A DNA stretch of 64,000 nucleotides from Trematomus loennbergii (GCA_012861695.1 JAAOOA010000065.1:331001-395000), one strand, 5' to 3'. Shown: positions 22,214 through 34,924, numbered from the stretch's first letter. Notes: a model not told the origin generated them from the sequence alone. Translations and numbers: made by a program.

Positions 22214-22325
22214 CTTTTGTAGATGAACCATGGTAACACGTAAATCTGTTCTTGTATCCAGAGCTTTCATCTGCAGTGTATAGTAGTATAATGCTCTGCA
22301 AGTACACAGCCCTGCCCTTCTCTGC
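22214..22325 (-). ncRNA. Non-coding first exon of the minus-strand GVIN-type gene
   Basis: The exon is bounded downstream by AAAAG|GTAGG (complement of 22209-22218). Its start is placed about 30 bp below the TATA box by inference. An open MKALDTRTDLRVTMVHLQK frame runs to the donor, but joining to the next exon would meet an immediate TGA, so the exon is probably untranslated leader. It recurs on the plus strand at 59750-59863. Confidence 0.6.
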
Positions 22326-22353
22326 CAATGCAAGTGCCTATGAGAGGTGTCTC

Positions 22354-22361
22354 CTTTTATA
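22354..22361 (-). promoter_or_regulatory. TATA box
   Basis: TATAAAAG on the minus strand, about 140 bp above the first-exon donor, in a block conserved in the inverted copy at 59716-59723. Confidence 0.7.
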
Positions 22362-22396
22362 CTGCCTTGGGAAGCCACTTTGCATTTTATTTCCTT

Positions 22397-22408
22397 GAAA
22401 AAGAAACG
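22397..22408 (+). promoter_or_regulatory. ISRE-like interferon-response element
   Basis: GAAAAAGAAACG fits the ISRE core GAAANNGAAAC. It lies 36 bp above the TATA box, a usual position in interferon-stimulated promoters. The element works in either orientation. The inverted copy at 59669-59680 has one changed base in the core (GAAAT in place of GAAAC). Confidence 0.65.
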
Positions 22409-22519
22409 TATTGTTTGGTATCCTCCCTTTCTGAATAATTATTTTCAGTCAACCCGCTCTTGGTCATGATTGTGAAAACAGCTTCTCTCTGAAAACAACA
22501 AGAGAGCTTTAATCTCAAG

Positions 22520-22860
22520 ATTCAAAATTCAAAGGTTTATTGTCATAACATCATAACAAACTACGGTGTAATTATGTAATGTATGAAAAACTTAGATCAC
22601 AAGTTCCTCAACAGTGCAATTTTTAAGATATACAAAAATATGTATAAAAAACAACAATCAAAAATAAATATAGTGCAAGCTCAGGTGTAAAATATTCTTT
22701 TGGCCTGTGGGATGAAACTGTCCCTTAGTCTGGTGGTTTTAGTCCGGATGCTGCGGTACCGCGCCAGCCGCAGACGGCAGCAGACAGAACAGTTTGTTGC
22801 TGGGGTGATGGGGGTCTTTGATACTCCTGTGGCCTTTTTTGACTCTTATAGACTGTACTG
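22520..22860 (-). repeat. Dispersed retroposon-like repeat
   Basis: TTTATTGTCATAACATCATA with a downstream CAACAGTGCAA motif, followed by GGGATGAAACTGTCCCT, GATGCTGCGGTACCGC and GGCAGCAGACAGAACAGT. Related copies are at 31509-31857 with 32667-32900, 55592-55730 and (inverted) 59280-59575. Family not named. Confidence 0.6.
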
Positions 22861-23230
22861 CTATTCATATTCCAATAAGATAAAATACCATGTGTCTTAG
22901 TACTAGTCTGCTTTCGTTTTTGTTGTGTGCAGACTTTATTGTTGGGTATATCTTACAAAGCCAACCAGCGCCCCTGTAGCAAATGCCTTTCACCCATTAT
23001 CAGGTATCTGTTATGAGGAACTGACAGCAGTATTAAAATGGGTTTCTGAGAATGATTCCGTTAACAAATACATATTAACATCAGATGTTCAACAGAGCAA
23101 GGAAATTGTTGTCTCCTTCATTACAAAACAATTGGCTTGCACAACACCATCTTACCTAGTTTTTTTAAGTGTGCAAATGAAAAAATGTAATAGCAATGTC
23201 ATTTTCTGTAAAGGTCTTGAAAGAAGTGGA

Positions 23231-24420
23231 AAGAAACTCTATTTTGCGTCTGAAAAAAGCAAGTTAATGAACATGATCCTAATTCTGTGACATGGCATTA
23301 TTAACAGGTGAACATTTAAGGAAACTAAAAAGGGTGTTGTCACGAGCATATTATGCTTTGAGGAGATCTTGCATGAATTAAAGATAAAGGGATTTCCAAC
23401 CTCAGATTAAATAGCATTTATTTCCTGTTGAAACCTGATGTAACCAGTTCTCAGGAACGTTATTCAGAACCATATACTATGTGAAACAACAGGAGAGGGG
23501 TGAACACTTTTTAAATGTGCTTTTACATTTGAAGTCCCTTCTTTTATGCTACTCCGTTGCACGAGCACAATTACGCAATTTCGTTATTCTTGGTACCTTG
23601 GAACCGTTGTAAAAAAGGAATTGGCATTGATAAAGACCAATACATGCTAGAATTTTTCTTATAACCTTCTCCTCCTCCTTTCTACCCAACTGACTAAGTA
23701 ACTAGCACTCTTACAACAGGATATTTTCTACCAGAGAGGGTGCTTAACCTACTCCTGGGCCTCTCATAACAGTTGAGGGTGAGATACTAGAGCAACCCCT
23801 ACTAGTGTACTTAGTGCTGATGTGAACTGGTTCCCCTGTGGGAGCTACGTTACTCTGCAGGCCAGTTCATTCCCTAATTCTTGTGATGGTGCCACGACTA
23901 AATATCTAGGCCTAATAAAGGATATCGGTATTCACCTTGGTGGAAGGACAAATCGACAAAGGCTTTCGTGACTCACTTACTTTTCCTTCCTGTGCTTACC
24001 ATGTGTATTTGCTGAGACTGTTCCTTACATCAAATCAGAAGACTTGTCTCAGCTTCACTTGCTTCCTTCTGTTCCTGGAAGCAAAGCCAGTTCACCATAG
24101 TTTGGAGCTTTTGAAGTGCCAACCATGGTACAGATAGGGAATGGATGGTGAAGCAGGGTCAGCAGAACCATTCAGATAGAATGGGTCGGATTACTTGTGT
24201 TTTTTGGAAGGGGCCTGCCCTCCAATCAGGATTCAGAGTGCTTCATTCTGTACCTTGACCTACTGCTATCAATGCACTTTGAATACAGATTATTTTGTTT
24301 GTCTAATTTAAGACCATAAATTAATGTAGCGAATATGGTCTTCTAGTCTAAGCGAGTCTGGTTATGAATGAAAGGCAGTCATTGATGTACAGTATGGAGG
24401 GGTAAGGTTATGTAAGGTTC
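23231..24420. repeat. Tandem duplication of about 1.25 kb, copy 1
   Basis: From AAACTCTATTTTGCGTCTG to GGGGTAAGGTTATGT it repeats at 24483-25697, 1.25-1.28 kb downstream, with few differences. It contains no supported gene: the 66-codon frame at 23937 recurs at 25214 only because the DNA is duplicated. Confidence 0.85.
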
Positions 24421-24482
24421 TATTATTTATAAAATCTGGAATAATATCTTGCACTACAGTTAAGTAGGTGTTAGCTCAGAAA

Positions 24483-25697
24483 AAGAAACTCTATTTTGCA
24501 TCTGAAAAAAGCAAGTTAATGAACATGATCCTAATTCTGTGACATGGCATTATTAATAGGTGAACATTTAAGGAAACTAAAAAGGGTGTTGCCATGATCA
24601 TAACTTGCTTACTCACGACCATATTATGCTTTGAGGAGATCTTGCATAAATTAAAGCTAAGGGATTTCCAACCTCAGATTAAATAGCATTTATTTCCTGT
24701 TGAAACCTGATGTAACCAGTTCTCAGGAACGTTATTCAGAACCACATACTATGTGAAACAACAGGAAGGGGTGAACACTTTTTAAATGTGCTTTAGACAG
24801 ATTTGAAGTCCCTTCTTTTATGCTACTCAGTTGCACAAGCACAATTACGCAATTTCATTATTCTTGGTACCTTGAAACCATTTTGTAAAAAAGGAATTGG
24901 CATTGATTAAGACCAATACATACTATTATTTCTTATAACCTTCTCCTCCTCCTTTCTACCCAACTAACTAAGTAACTAGCACTCTTACAACAGGATATTT
25001 TCTACCAGAGAGGGTGCTTAACCTACTCCTGGGCCTCTCATAACAGTTGAGGGTGAGATACTAGAGCAACCCCTACTAGTGTACTTAGGCTGGGCTGATG
25101 TGAACTGGTTCCCCTGTGGGAGCTAGTTACTCTGCAGGCCAGTTCATTCCCTAATTCTTGTGATGGTGCCACGACTAAATATCTAGGCCTAATAAAGGAT
25201 ATCGGTATTCACCTTGGTGGTAGGACAAATCGACAAAGGCTTTCGTGACTCACTTACTTTTCCTTCCTGTGCTTACCATGTGTATTTGCTGAGACTGTTC
25301 CTTACATCAAATCAGAAGACTTGTCTCAACTTCACTTACTTCCTTCTGTTCCTGGAAGCAAAGCCAGTTCACCATAGTTTGGAGCTTTTGAAGTGCCAAC
25401 CATGGTACAGATAGGGAATGGATGGTGAAGCAGGGTTAGCAGAACCATTCAGATAGAATGGGTCGGATTACTTGTGTTTTTTGGAAGGGGCCTGCCCTCC
25501 AATCAGGATTCACAGTGCTTCATTCTGTACATTGACCTACTGCTATCAATGCACTTTGAATACAGATTATTTTGTTTGTCTAATTAAAGACCATAAATTA
25601 ATGTAGCGAATATGGTCTTCTAGTCTAAGCGAGTCTGCATGAATGAAAGGCAGTCATTGATGTACAGTATCGAGGGGTAAGGTTATGTGAAGTCTTG
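24483..25697. repeat. Tandem duplication of about 1.25 kb, copy 2
   Basis: This copy retains CATGATCATAACTTGCTTAC, missing in copy 1. Shorter diverged relatives lie at 26050-26170 and 29000-29240. Confidence 0.85.
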
Positions 25698-25880
25698 TCA
25701 ATCATTAAAAGCACTTTAAAATCAATTCTGTAAGACACCGGTAACCAGTACAGTGATGCCAGCAGAGGGGAAATGTGATCTCTGTTTTGTTTGTTATATC
25801 CTGACTGCAGCATTCGGAATTAATTGCAATTATTTAAAAGATGTTTTAAGAGGGACAAGTAAAAAGAGAATTGCTATAGT
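25625..25880 (-). pseudogene. LINE reverse-transcriptase 3' fragment
   Basis: The minus-strand frame contains HISPLLASLYWLPVSYRIDF, KVLLMIDKTSHNL and TPRY, the conserved text near the C-terminus of many fish non-LTR (L2-like) ORF2 proteins. Only about 60 codons remain. Confidence 0.6.
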
Positions 25881-26240
25881 CCAAGCCGCTAGAAATCAAA
25901 GCATGTAAAACCTATTCAGCAGCATTCTGAGTGGCAACTGCTCTAATCCTGGCAATGTTTCTCAGTTGGAAACATTTAGTTTTTGCAACCTTGTTAAAAT
26001 GGATTAAAAATGAAGATCACAGTCTAAAATGACTGAAGGGGGGTTTGACTGCAGCCAGACACCAGCGCTTCATTCTTTACCTTAACCTACTGCTACCGAG
26101 GCACTGTGAATACAGCATTTGTTGTCCGTCTAACTTAAGAACATAAGTTAATGTAGTCACTTCAATCTTACATTTTCACAGAGAACTCTGGGCCAGTAAA
26201 CAACCTGCCGAGACTCAAGGAGGACACTAATCGGCAACCA

Positions 26241-27654
26241 GAGATGGGGTCGTTACTAAAAAAAGTAATATATTACATATTACATATTACTTTTTTAAAA
26301 GTAATATATTACACTACTTTGTTACTCTCTACATAAAGTAACTCGTTACTTTACTCGTTACTTTACTCGTTACTTTACTCGCAGGGCCGGCCCGCCCCCC
26401 TACAGGCAGATCACGCAGACTGCTAAAGTTTCAAATGTTCTCTTTAGTTCAGTTTCCATTGTCGCATAAGACTGATCCAGATAGCTCTGACTATGGCTGT
26501 TCTCTGTCTCCTGCTATCTGTATTTTGCGCAGTATATCTCTGAACGATGCGATGGTGATTCCACTGTGCAAATGGGCAACATTTCTCTATGAAGATGCTA
26601 CAAGCCTGCTTTGGTTACCAGTCCTCCAAATTCTAATTTGTGCTGCTTCTGAGTTGGCGGCAGCGCACTCACAACATCCTCACTCTGGGTTCGGGGGTCC
26701 TTAGCTATTAGCTTCACCTTAGCATGTGTTCTTTGCAGGTGTTTGTTGAGGTTTGACGTGGTGTTTCTTCGGCCCGTGGGTGGCGCGCTTCTGGACCCCG
26801 TCTCGCCTCGACTCTACGGTTTCGGATGTCGCCCATGCCTTCATCGGCCCGTGGGTGGCGCGCTTCGGGACCCTGTCTGGCCTCTTCCCTCGCCTCAGCG
26901 GTTTCGGACGTCGCCCATGCCTTCATCGGCCCGTGGGTGGCGCGCTTCGGGACCCTGCCTGGCCTCACCTCTAACCGCGGCTCACGGTTCGCCTCGACGG
27001 CGGCTTCAGACGTCTGGCCTCTCCCATGTCCACGGCTCCCTCCTCCCGGGGACATGGCTCCTTCCTCCCGAGGACTTCGTACCCGCCGCCGCTGTGCCTT
27101 CGCCTGCGGCCGGGCAGCGCTCCTCCCTGCTGGGGACCACCGGGTTTTTCACGCCCGTCCCCGCGTCGCAACGCAGCGACCCTGCTTTCTGCGGCCCCCT
27201 GACGACGGCCCATTCCGGCCCGCCCGCCACCCCCCGGTGGGATGCCCTCGCCCTCGTTAGGGCCCCTACCCTCTCCTGCGGCCCCCTTCCGACGGCCCGT
27301 TCCATGGCCCGGCCCTCGCCGGCGGCCCCGCACTCCTCGGCCCCTGTGGTGCTTCCTCCGGATTGTGTCCATTCACTCATGGAACTACAGGTTGGGGGTA
27401 TTGTTTCCGCACGGACACATATGTTGACGGTACCTACTGTGTACCTACTGTGTGTCCTCCCTTTCGCTTTCTCTTCTCTTCCCGGGCTGCGACCGACAGC
27501 ATGTCCATTTCTGTCGCTCATTAAAGTACCCATTTGCACCTTCGATGCACCGCCTCCGACTCCTATATCTCGGCACTACATATATTATTATTTTTTTTTT
27601 TAAAGTAATATGTAATATGTAATATTACTTTTTTTTAGTAACGACCCCATCTCT
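26241..27654. mobile_element. MITE-like unit with AGAGATGGGGTCGTTAC termini, carrying a GC-rich insert
   Basis: AGAGATGGGGTCGTTACTAA at 26241-26260 is inverted at 27635-27654, followed on both sides by mirrored TAATATGTAATA text. This type of end is common in fish non-autonomous hAT elements. No matching 8-bp target duplication was found. Confidence 0.7.
26730..27585. repeat. GC-rich block with 79-bp tandem repeats, possibly an LTR
   Basis: GGCCCGTGGGTGGCGCGCTT occurs three times at about 26771, 26847 and 26932. The block is far richer in G+C than its surroundings, which keeps long frames open on both strands. It ends with an ATTAAAG polyadenylation-like motif near 27520 and CTATATCTCGGCACTACA. 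An LTR or other insert is likely. No protein family is recognised. Confidence 0.5.
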
Positions 27655-27689
27655 TGATCTTTCTTTCCAAAGTTCCAATGCAGAGACAG

Positions 27690-28640
27690 TGTTTCAAACC
27701 TGATGGTCTGCACAGGAGGCCTTTGTGGGAGCAGTATAAAGGTTTCACTAAAACTGAAAATTACTTTTATAATTTAAAGTCAGACTGAAAATTAAAATAG
27801 TTGTGGTGAAGAAAAATTCAAATATAATCATGTTATGCACCTGATTTGTCTAAAAGTAATAACATACTACTTTATAAATACATTGACAGCATACTTCATC
27901 TTAAAGGTTGTTGGGGATCTATGATTCACTTTTAGTGCCCAAAGTAATGACAAAAGTATGCCTTAAAATGGGCCACCAAAAATATTGTTTTTCTAGTTAG
28001 TGAGTCTGGTTATTAACAATTATGAATGGTAATTCATATATAAAAACTGCTAGAATTTATAGAATCATAAATGATAATTTGCACTACAGTAAAATAGGAG
28101 TGTATGCTCAAAGTTACATTAAAATGGTTATCATGTTTTTAGAAAAGCGCTATGTCATGTATTATTATTATTATCAGAAGAAAATACCATTTTATATATA
28201 TACTGTATATTTGTAAATGTTATATTATTTATTATATAATTAATAATTAATAATTATATTGTATAGATTCAATTACATCAATCATCTCTTGTGAGCACCA
28301 CGTTGTATATAAGGAAAATTATAGCCAGTTTATGAAGTCGCATCAAATAGTCACAAGAAGTTTACTTAACAAAATGACCATGTCGATAGCTAGAAAAAGT
28401 CGAAGAATATTTACACTTTTGGATAGTAGAAGTTGGCAGAGCTCACTCCTTGACAACATTAAAAAAACTAGCGAATAAATTCTTTCTTCATTTATTAAGA
28501 CTACAAATAAAAACACACAAAAACTAAACTAATACCTCAGACACAAATGTATTAATTTAAATTAAGAAATAAATAACTAAATAATCATAATAATAATAAT
28601 AATAACCATTTATTTACCAATTAACTGTTTGAAATGCAGT
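27690..28640. repeat. Direct duplication of about 0.95 kb, copy 1
   Basis: From GAGGCCTTTGTGGGAGCAGT to CAGTGTCCTTTATGCA it recurs at 29700-30590, about 2.0 kb downstream, at moderate divergence. AT-rich, no gene supported. Confidence 0.7.
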
Positions 28641-29535
28641 GTCCTTTATGCAAATAACCCACTTGTCTCCTTCATTACAAAACAATTGGCAACTGCATAT
28701 TGCCTAGTTTCTTTAAGTGTGCAAATGGCAGATACCTATTGGCTTTGGAATTCTAAATTAGTTTTGAATACAATTTTGTCTTATCATGACGTAGACAATG
28801 TCCATCTTATTCAGACATTAATCGCACAGCCCTTACAATCTCCCCTGACTGCATGTTCAACCTCAGTATTTAAAAAGAAATCACATTTGAATGGAGAGAG
28901 AAAAGAGAGTTTCAGTCACCATTAGAAAAGGCCATTTGAAATTGATGGTTCAACAATGCAATTGGGAATAAATGAAATGTTTTTAATTGCAATATCATTT
29001 TCTGTAAAGGTCTTGAAAGAAATGGACAGAGACCTTATTTTGCATCTCAAAAAAGCAAGTTAATGAACATGATTCTAAGAGAACATTTAAGGACACTCAA
29101 AAAGGTTGTTGTCATGATCATAATTTGCCTACTCATGAACATGTTTGTTTCAGGATATCCTCCAGAGATTGAGGGGGATTTCCCATGTCAGATTAGATAG
29201 CATTTATTTCCTGTTGAAACCAGATCCGTTTTCAGGTACTTTATAGCAGAACCACATAATCAGGTTTCTGTCTTCTGCAAGACAAACTTCCTTGTATTCA
29301 AGGAAGGATTCTGCAGGTTTGGCACCCGCATTCTTGGCAGTCCGACACACTAGAGGACTCCAGAGGCATGTGCAATAAAAGCCATCTCTGAGTTCCCATC
29401 ACATTGCTCACAATCTTTTACACAAATCGTTCACATGGTCTGCATCAACAGTTCAATGATTGTATTTGATTTACATGTGTGTTGAGCTGTTGCAGTTCAC
29501 CTGTTTTATTAAATGACATTACTCTTGATCTTTTA
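28641..29535. other. Anonymous AT-rich DNA
   Basis: It contains relatives of 23090-23420, such as CTCCTTCATTACAAAACAAT and TTCTGTAAAGGTCTTGAAAG, and no supported gene. Confidence 0.5.
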
Positions 29536-29699
29536 TTCACAAGTTGTGCAAAAACAGACACTTAGCAGCTGAGGTTACTCGGGTACTGAGTGTCTGTTTG
29601 TCTGTGTCCATCGTCCCTCGCACAATGTCTCCCTCACTGCGATGAGTCACAATGTAACTCTCCACCTCACCAGCAGGGGGGCCCAATGCAGTGACAGTG

Positions 29700-30590
29700 A
29701 CCTGGTGGTCTGCACAAGAGGCCTTTGTGGAGCAGTATAAAGGTTTCACTATAACTGAATTTTAAAGTCAGACTGACAGTTAAAATAGTTGTGGTACAAG
29801 ACAATTCACATATAATCATGTTATGCACCTGATTTGTCTAAAAGTAATAACATACTACTTTATAAAATACTGACAGCATACTTCATCTTAAAGGTTGCTT
29901 GGGGTCTACGCTTCACTTTTAGTGCCCAAAGTAAAGACAATAGTACCCCTAAAAAATGGCCACCAAAATGTTGTTGTTCTAGTCTAAGCAAGTCTGGTTA
30001 TTAAACAATTATTAATGATAATGAATATAAATAAAACTGCTAGAATGTATAAAATCATAATTGATAACCTGCGGAATGTTTTAAAAATATATATATATAT
30101 GTATAAATGTTCTATTATTTATTTTATATATAATTTATTATTAATTATTATTTGTATAACTTAAATAACATTAAAAATCCCCTCTTGGGGGCACCACGTT
30201 GTATACAAGGAAAAATGATAGCCAGTTTATGAAGTCGCATCAAATAGTAAAGACAAGAAGTTTACTAGACTGTAAATAAGGATATCTGATTAATAGCTGA
30301 ATAATTAACAGGAAGACCATGTTTATAGCTAGTAAAAGTAAAAGTTACATTTTTGGATAGTAGAAGTCGGCAGAACTCACTCTTTGACAACATTTTAAAA
30401 AACAGCGTATATATTCTTTCTTCATTTATTAAGACTACAAATAAAAAAACACACAAACTAAACTAAGAAATCCGACACAAATGTATTAATTTAAATAAAA
30501 TAAATATAAAGTAAATAATAATAACCATTTTATTTACCAATGAATTGTTTTAAAATCAGTGTCCTTTATCCACACATGCAAATAAACCAC
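29700..30590. repeat. Direct duplication of about 0.95 kb, copy 2
   Basis: Matches 27690-28640, including CACCACGTTGTATA and TATGAAGTCGCATCAAATAG. Confidence 0.7.
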
Positions 30591-31508
30591 TATTAGGAAC
30601 TGTAAATGATTCATTAATAGTGACAATAATTATTATCAAACCATTATTTTTGAATGTGTAAGTTTATTTCAAACACTTTAATGTGTTCTAGAGTAGGATC
30701 TCCTCCTTAATCAAAGATATTTCTGTTTTACAAAAAATCAAGCAATGTAAAAGCCTCCTCCTCCTCTCTCCTCGACTCCTCCGCACGCATTTAAGGAATC
30801 ATGACGTTCTTCAACGATCGATTTCCGGCTCAAGTTGAGGATGGATATGGGATAAACCTTGTGAGTTTTGAAGTCCTATTTCCCTGATAAATCAGTAGAC
30901 AGATATGATTGTGTTGACTGTGTGTGGAGATGTTTGATGACAGCAGCAATGGACTGCAGAATCAGTCAGTCCACTGTGACGGGAGCTTCTATTGGGACAA
31001 CTTTAGTTAAACTTATTAAGCTGTTGTGTCAATTGCAGATAGTTGCTCTTTAATTCACTTTGCATGTCTTGAGGCTACGGTTGTTTTTAAATTGAATTAT
31101 TTACTTACTTACTATTTTACAGTAAATTAACAATTGTCTTTAATTTTCAGATCCAATTGGGAAATGTTTACGGTTCCATGTCTTTATGTTTTAAAGATAA
31201 CAATTAGAAAGAGAAATCCTGAGTTTAAAGTAGGTGTTGTTGCAATTCATGTCCACTAGATGTCAGTAGTCTGCTGGGGTCCATGTTCAGAGTGAATAGG
31301 TAAAGGACAGTTTTCAGTAAGACCATGTGATTGATTTCTTGAAACATAATATAACTGGCTGAATTTATCTTTAACAGTTTAAAAAAATGCTCAGGATTAA
31401 ATAAAGGTAAGTCATTTATTTATTATTGTCAACTCCGCTGACCTGAAGATAAAGATAATGAATGACATGGACAGACTTCCCCTTGTTGTGTTTCCATCTA
31501 TCCTTTCT
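30591..31508. other. Anonymous DNA, no gene confirmed
   Basis: A pyrimidine-rich tract at 30752-30785 precedes a short frame ATGACGTTCTTCAACG (30802), which could run to a GTGAGT donor at 30860. It is too short to call an exon. Confidence 0.35.
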
Positions 31509-31857
31509 AAAGGATCAAGTTTTTTTTATTTGTCATACGCACATAGCTACAGTGTAGTTATGACGATGAAAATCTTAGGTCACAGGCTCGTCCAACAGTG
31601 CAACACAATAAAACAGATAAACAGCAAAATATAGTGCAAGTAAATACAAAAAGAAAAATAGTTTAAAAAAGTGAAATAGTAAAATTGTGCAATAAGAGTC
31701 TATATGCAAGTTATTGGAATATGATATATTAGGTAAATAGATCAATCATTTCTAAGTAGCAGCCAGATCAATGTTATGGATGTAGTTCAACAGTTCAGGT
31801 GTTTAACAGTCTTATTGCCTGTGGGATGAAACTGTCCCTGAGTGGTTTTAGTCCTGA

Positions 31858-32666
31858 TTAGGATGTCCCGATCACCTTTTTCTGCTCCCGATCCGATTCC
31901 GATCATTTGATTTTGAAAATCTGCCGATACCGATTTTCCCGATCCGATCTTTATGCAATGCATAAGAGAAAAAAAAGGTAACATATAACGGCTGGTCATC
32001 CAACGCGATGAATTCAGCTATCTTGGCTGTTATTTTTTTGGCCTTTTCACTGTTCTGGGGCAGTTTCTCTTTCCTTTTAAAAGTCTCTGAAAGTGTCGGT
32101 GTTTCAATGCCGTTACCTGAGTGGCCGCTGTGTACTCGTCGTGTTGTTGTTGGTGTTTGTATTAGATTGGTCGTGTTGAACGTAGCTCTGTTCTTTCCAC
32201 CACGCGGAACCTCCGCCTTGCAAACATTGCATCTGGTTGTTACACTGCCTTCGCTTTCAATTTTATAATACTTCCAAACTCCTGACATTTTCTCTGTCCC
32301 GACTCCCGAGGCACCAGCTGAACGTAGCCTCTTGTTAGCTTACTGCTACTATGAGACACTGCGCCCTGCCCACTCTGTTGCCAGATTTGAGAGAAATAAG
32401 CAACCAGGTCTATGAAAACAAGCCCAAAAGAAGCAACACATACATGATGTTGTGTAATTTTAAACCAAAACAAAGGCCTCAGGATGACTTTAAGACGTGA
32501 ACATGGTCATTTTGTTTTGTAACATAAAATAAAAATAATAAAAATATTTTATAAAAAAAAAAAAAAAAAATTCCTGATCCCCGATTTTTTTCTCCCGATT
32601 CCGATCTTTTGAAAATCACGTGATCGGCTCCGATCCCCGATCACGTGATCGGATCGGGACATCTCT
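31858..32666. mobile_element. hAT element, ZBED type, deletion derivative
   Basis: A perfect 8-bp target duplication AGTCCTGA (31850-31857 and 32667-32674) flanks termini related to AGAGATGTCCCGATC, one on each strand. The interior retains the start of a transposase gene on the minus strand and an A-rich tract at 32550-32570. Confidence 0.9.
31872..32288 (-). pseudogene. BED-finger hAT transposase, N-terminal remnant
   Basis: The 138-codon frame starts MSGVWKYYKIESEG and has the BED-type CNVC pair. The second metal-binding pair is not readable (the text after FNTTNLI diverges), and the frame ends before any RNase-H-like catalytic core, with KITAKIAEFIALDDQPLYV. In full-length ZBED transposases this block precedes the catalytic region. 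Confidence 0.75.
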
Positions 32667-33020
32667 AGTCCTGATGCTGCGCTAGCGCCTGCCAGACGGC
32701 AGCAGACAGAACAGTTTGTGACTGGGTGATGGGGTCTTTTGTAATCCTGAGGACCTTCTTCCTGAGCCGCTGGGAGTAAAGGTCCTCCATGGATGGCAGC
32801 TCCGTCCTGGTGATGTTCTGTGCAGTTTCACCACCTTCTGTAAAGCCTTACGATTGAGGCGGTGCAGCTGCCTTACCAGGCCGTGATGCAGCCAAATGTG
32901 CATTATCCAAATGTAATCATTTATATTTTTTAATTAGCAAAATATACAGTTATGGGACAAATCAACACAAATACACTGGAAAGCAAAACATGTACACACA
33001 TCCTTAAAAACATTCTTTAC

Positions 33021-33566
<546 letters not shown>

Positions 33567-34242
33567 GGAAAAAAAGGCTTTTGGATTCACATGATTTTAA
33601 TATGGACATCGGTTGCACATATTAAAATCATGTGTACTCAAAACTATTCCATTATGTTAAAGACACACAACTATGTTATGTCAAAGAAACATTAAATTGT
33701 TATGTTAATGTGAATATTTCCTTTAATATGAGGTATATTCATTACCCTATGTTTAACCAACATGACTTTTTAATGTTCATTTTAGGCTTTTAATATGCTC
33801 AGTATATTTCATTTGTACCTGTTAAAGCCACATTCATGTTTTGTTTAAACTACATGCTATAGTTTTCTGTTTAATCTTCCTAGCCTGCTCAAGGGGTACA
33901 TAAGATTATTTATTTATTTATATTATTTATAAGATTATGTGTTATTTACCCCGTGCTGGTGATGAAACTCTCCATTGGCTTGGCAAAAGTGTGTTGTTTT
34001 TGTGTCAGTTTTACGTCGCCACTTCCATTCACATTTTTCATCATTGTTCCACAATGTTTATCATCATTAAATTAATATCTATATATTTGTATACTATACT
34101 TGCACTGCTTACCGTTGTCATACTTTATATATCTTAGCATATTCATACAACACACTGTTCATACTAGGCTAGGCTACTGTGTATAGTGTATTCATACCCC
34201 TCACTGTTTATTCATCATTCAATTAATTCTATATTTTATTCT
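33567..34242. other. Anonymous AT-rich DNA with a hairpin
   Basis: CACATGATTTTAATATG at 33587-33603 is mirrored by CATATTAAAATCATGTG near 33617-33633, forming a 17-bp stem. No gene seen. Confidence 0.5.
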
Positions 34243-34784
34243 GTAGATTGCAGAGGGGGACCAAGTCATTGTTTTGCAAGTCCGAGTCAAGTCTCAAGTC
34301 TTTGCGCTCAAGTCCGAGTCAAGTCTCAAGTCTTTGCGCTCAAGTCCAAGTCAAGTCTCAAGTCAGGATGGGCAAGTTCAAGTCAAGTCCAAGTCCTGAA
34401 CTTTGACAAAACGAGTCTTAAACAAGTCCTTATGTGCTTTTCAACAAATGTAATGACATCGATCAACAGAATAATACTTAATAATCAAACTGCTCTTTAT
34501 TAGTCACATTAATCATTTAATAATCCATTTTCTCTCTGCTGGTAAAGTAACGTGTTTTTTTCTATTTTAAGAGGGATCAGTAAGGTAAGGCTACCGTGAC
34601 GGTTTGATTCAGAAGGAGTTCAATGCATAAGAGCGCTGATGTTGAGGTGACCAGAATGTTTATTTCCACTGTGTACAACATGTTATAAGGGACCCACAAT
34701 CTATCTTTATGCAAGGGATAATGTGCAGAGAGCCGGTCTCTATGGGGAAAAGAACACCTGAATCTAGATCCCTCTGCAGGTGGT

Positions 34785-34924
34785 ACTTTAAGTATATTTT
34801 GATGATAATACTTTTCTACTTTTACTTGTAACATTTTGAATGCAGGACTTTTTATTGTAACCGAGTATTCCTACACTCTGGTACTTTTACTCAAGCACAA
34901 GATCTGAACTTCTCCCACCTCTGA
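34785..34924 (-). repeat. AAGTAAAAGTA-type MITE end
   Basis: The minus strand starts CAGAGGTGGGAGAAGTTCAG and then contains AAGTAAAAGTA words. Related to 21517-22075. Confidence 0.55.

Larger units (their letters stand above)
22031..23003. repeat. Inverted segmental duplication, left copy
   Basis: The whole block (promoter, exon 1, dispersed repeat and flank to CACCCATTATCAGG) is found reversed at 59112-60040 with high similarity. It ends within the AAGTAAAAGTA repeat at CTCGAG, where the right copy is cut by the Gypsy LTR. Confidence 0.85.
31509..32900 (-). repeat. Dispersed retroposon-like repeat split by a hAT element
   Basis: The same family as 22520-22860. The two halves (31509-31857 and 32667-32900) rejoin across the insertion at GTTTTAGTCCTGA|TGCTGCG. 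Confidence 0.65.

Noticed and set aside
23937..24137. 66-codon frame repeated at 25214
   Set aside because: The copies reflect a recent DNA duplication, not protein conservation.
26743..27603. A 286-codon plus-strand frame with competing long minus-strand frames
   Set aside because: GC-rich low-stop DNA with internal 79-bp repeats. No domain, and a polypyrimidine-encoded tail.
29537..29749. 70-codon minus-strand frame (PPAGEVESYIV)
   Set aside because: It looks protein-like in places, but has no recognised family and no convincing splice sites, and the related duplicate at 27.7 kb lacks the frame.
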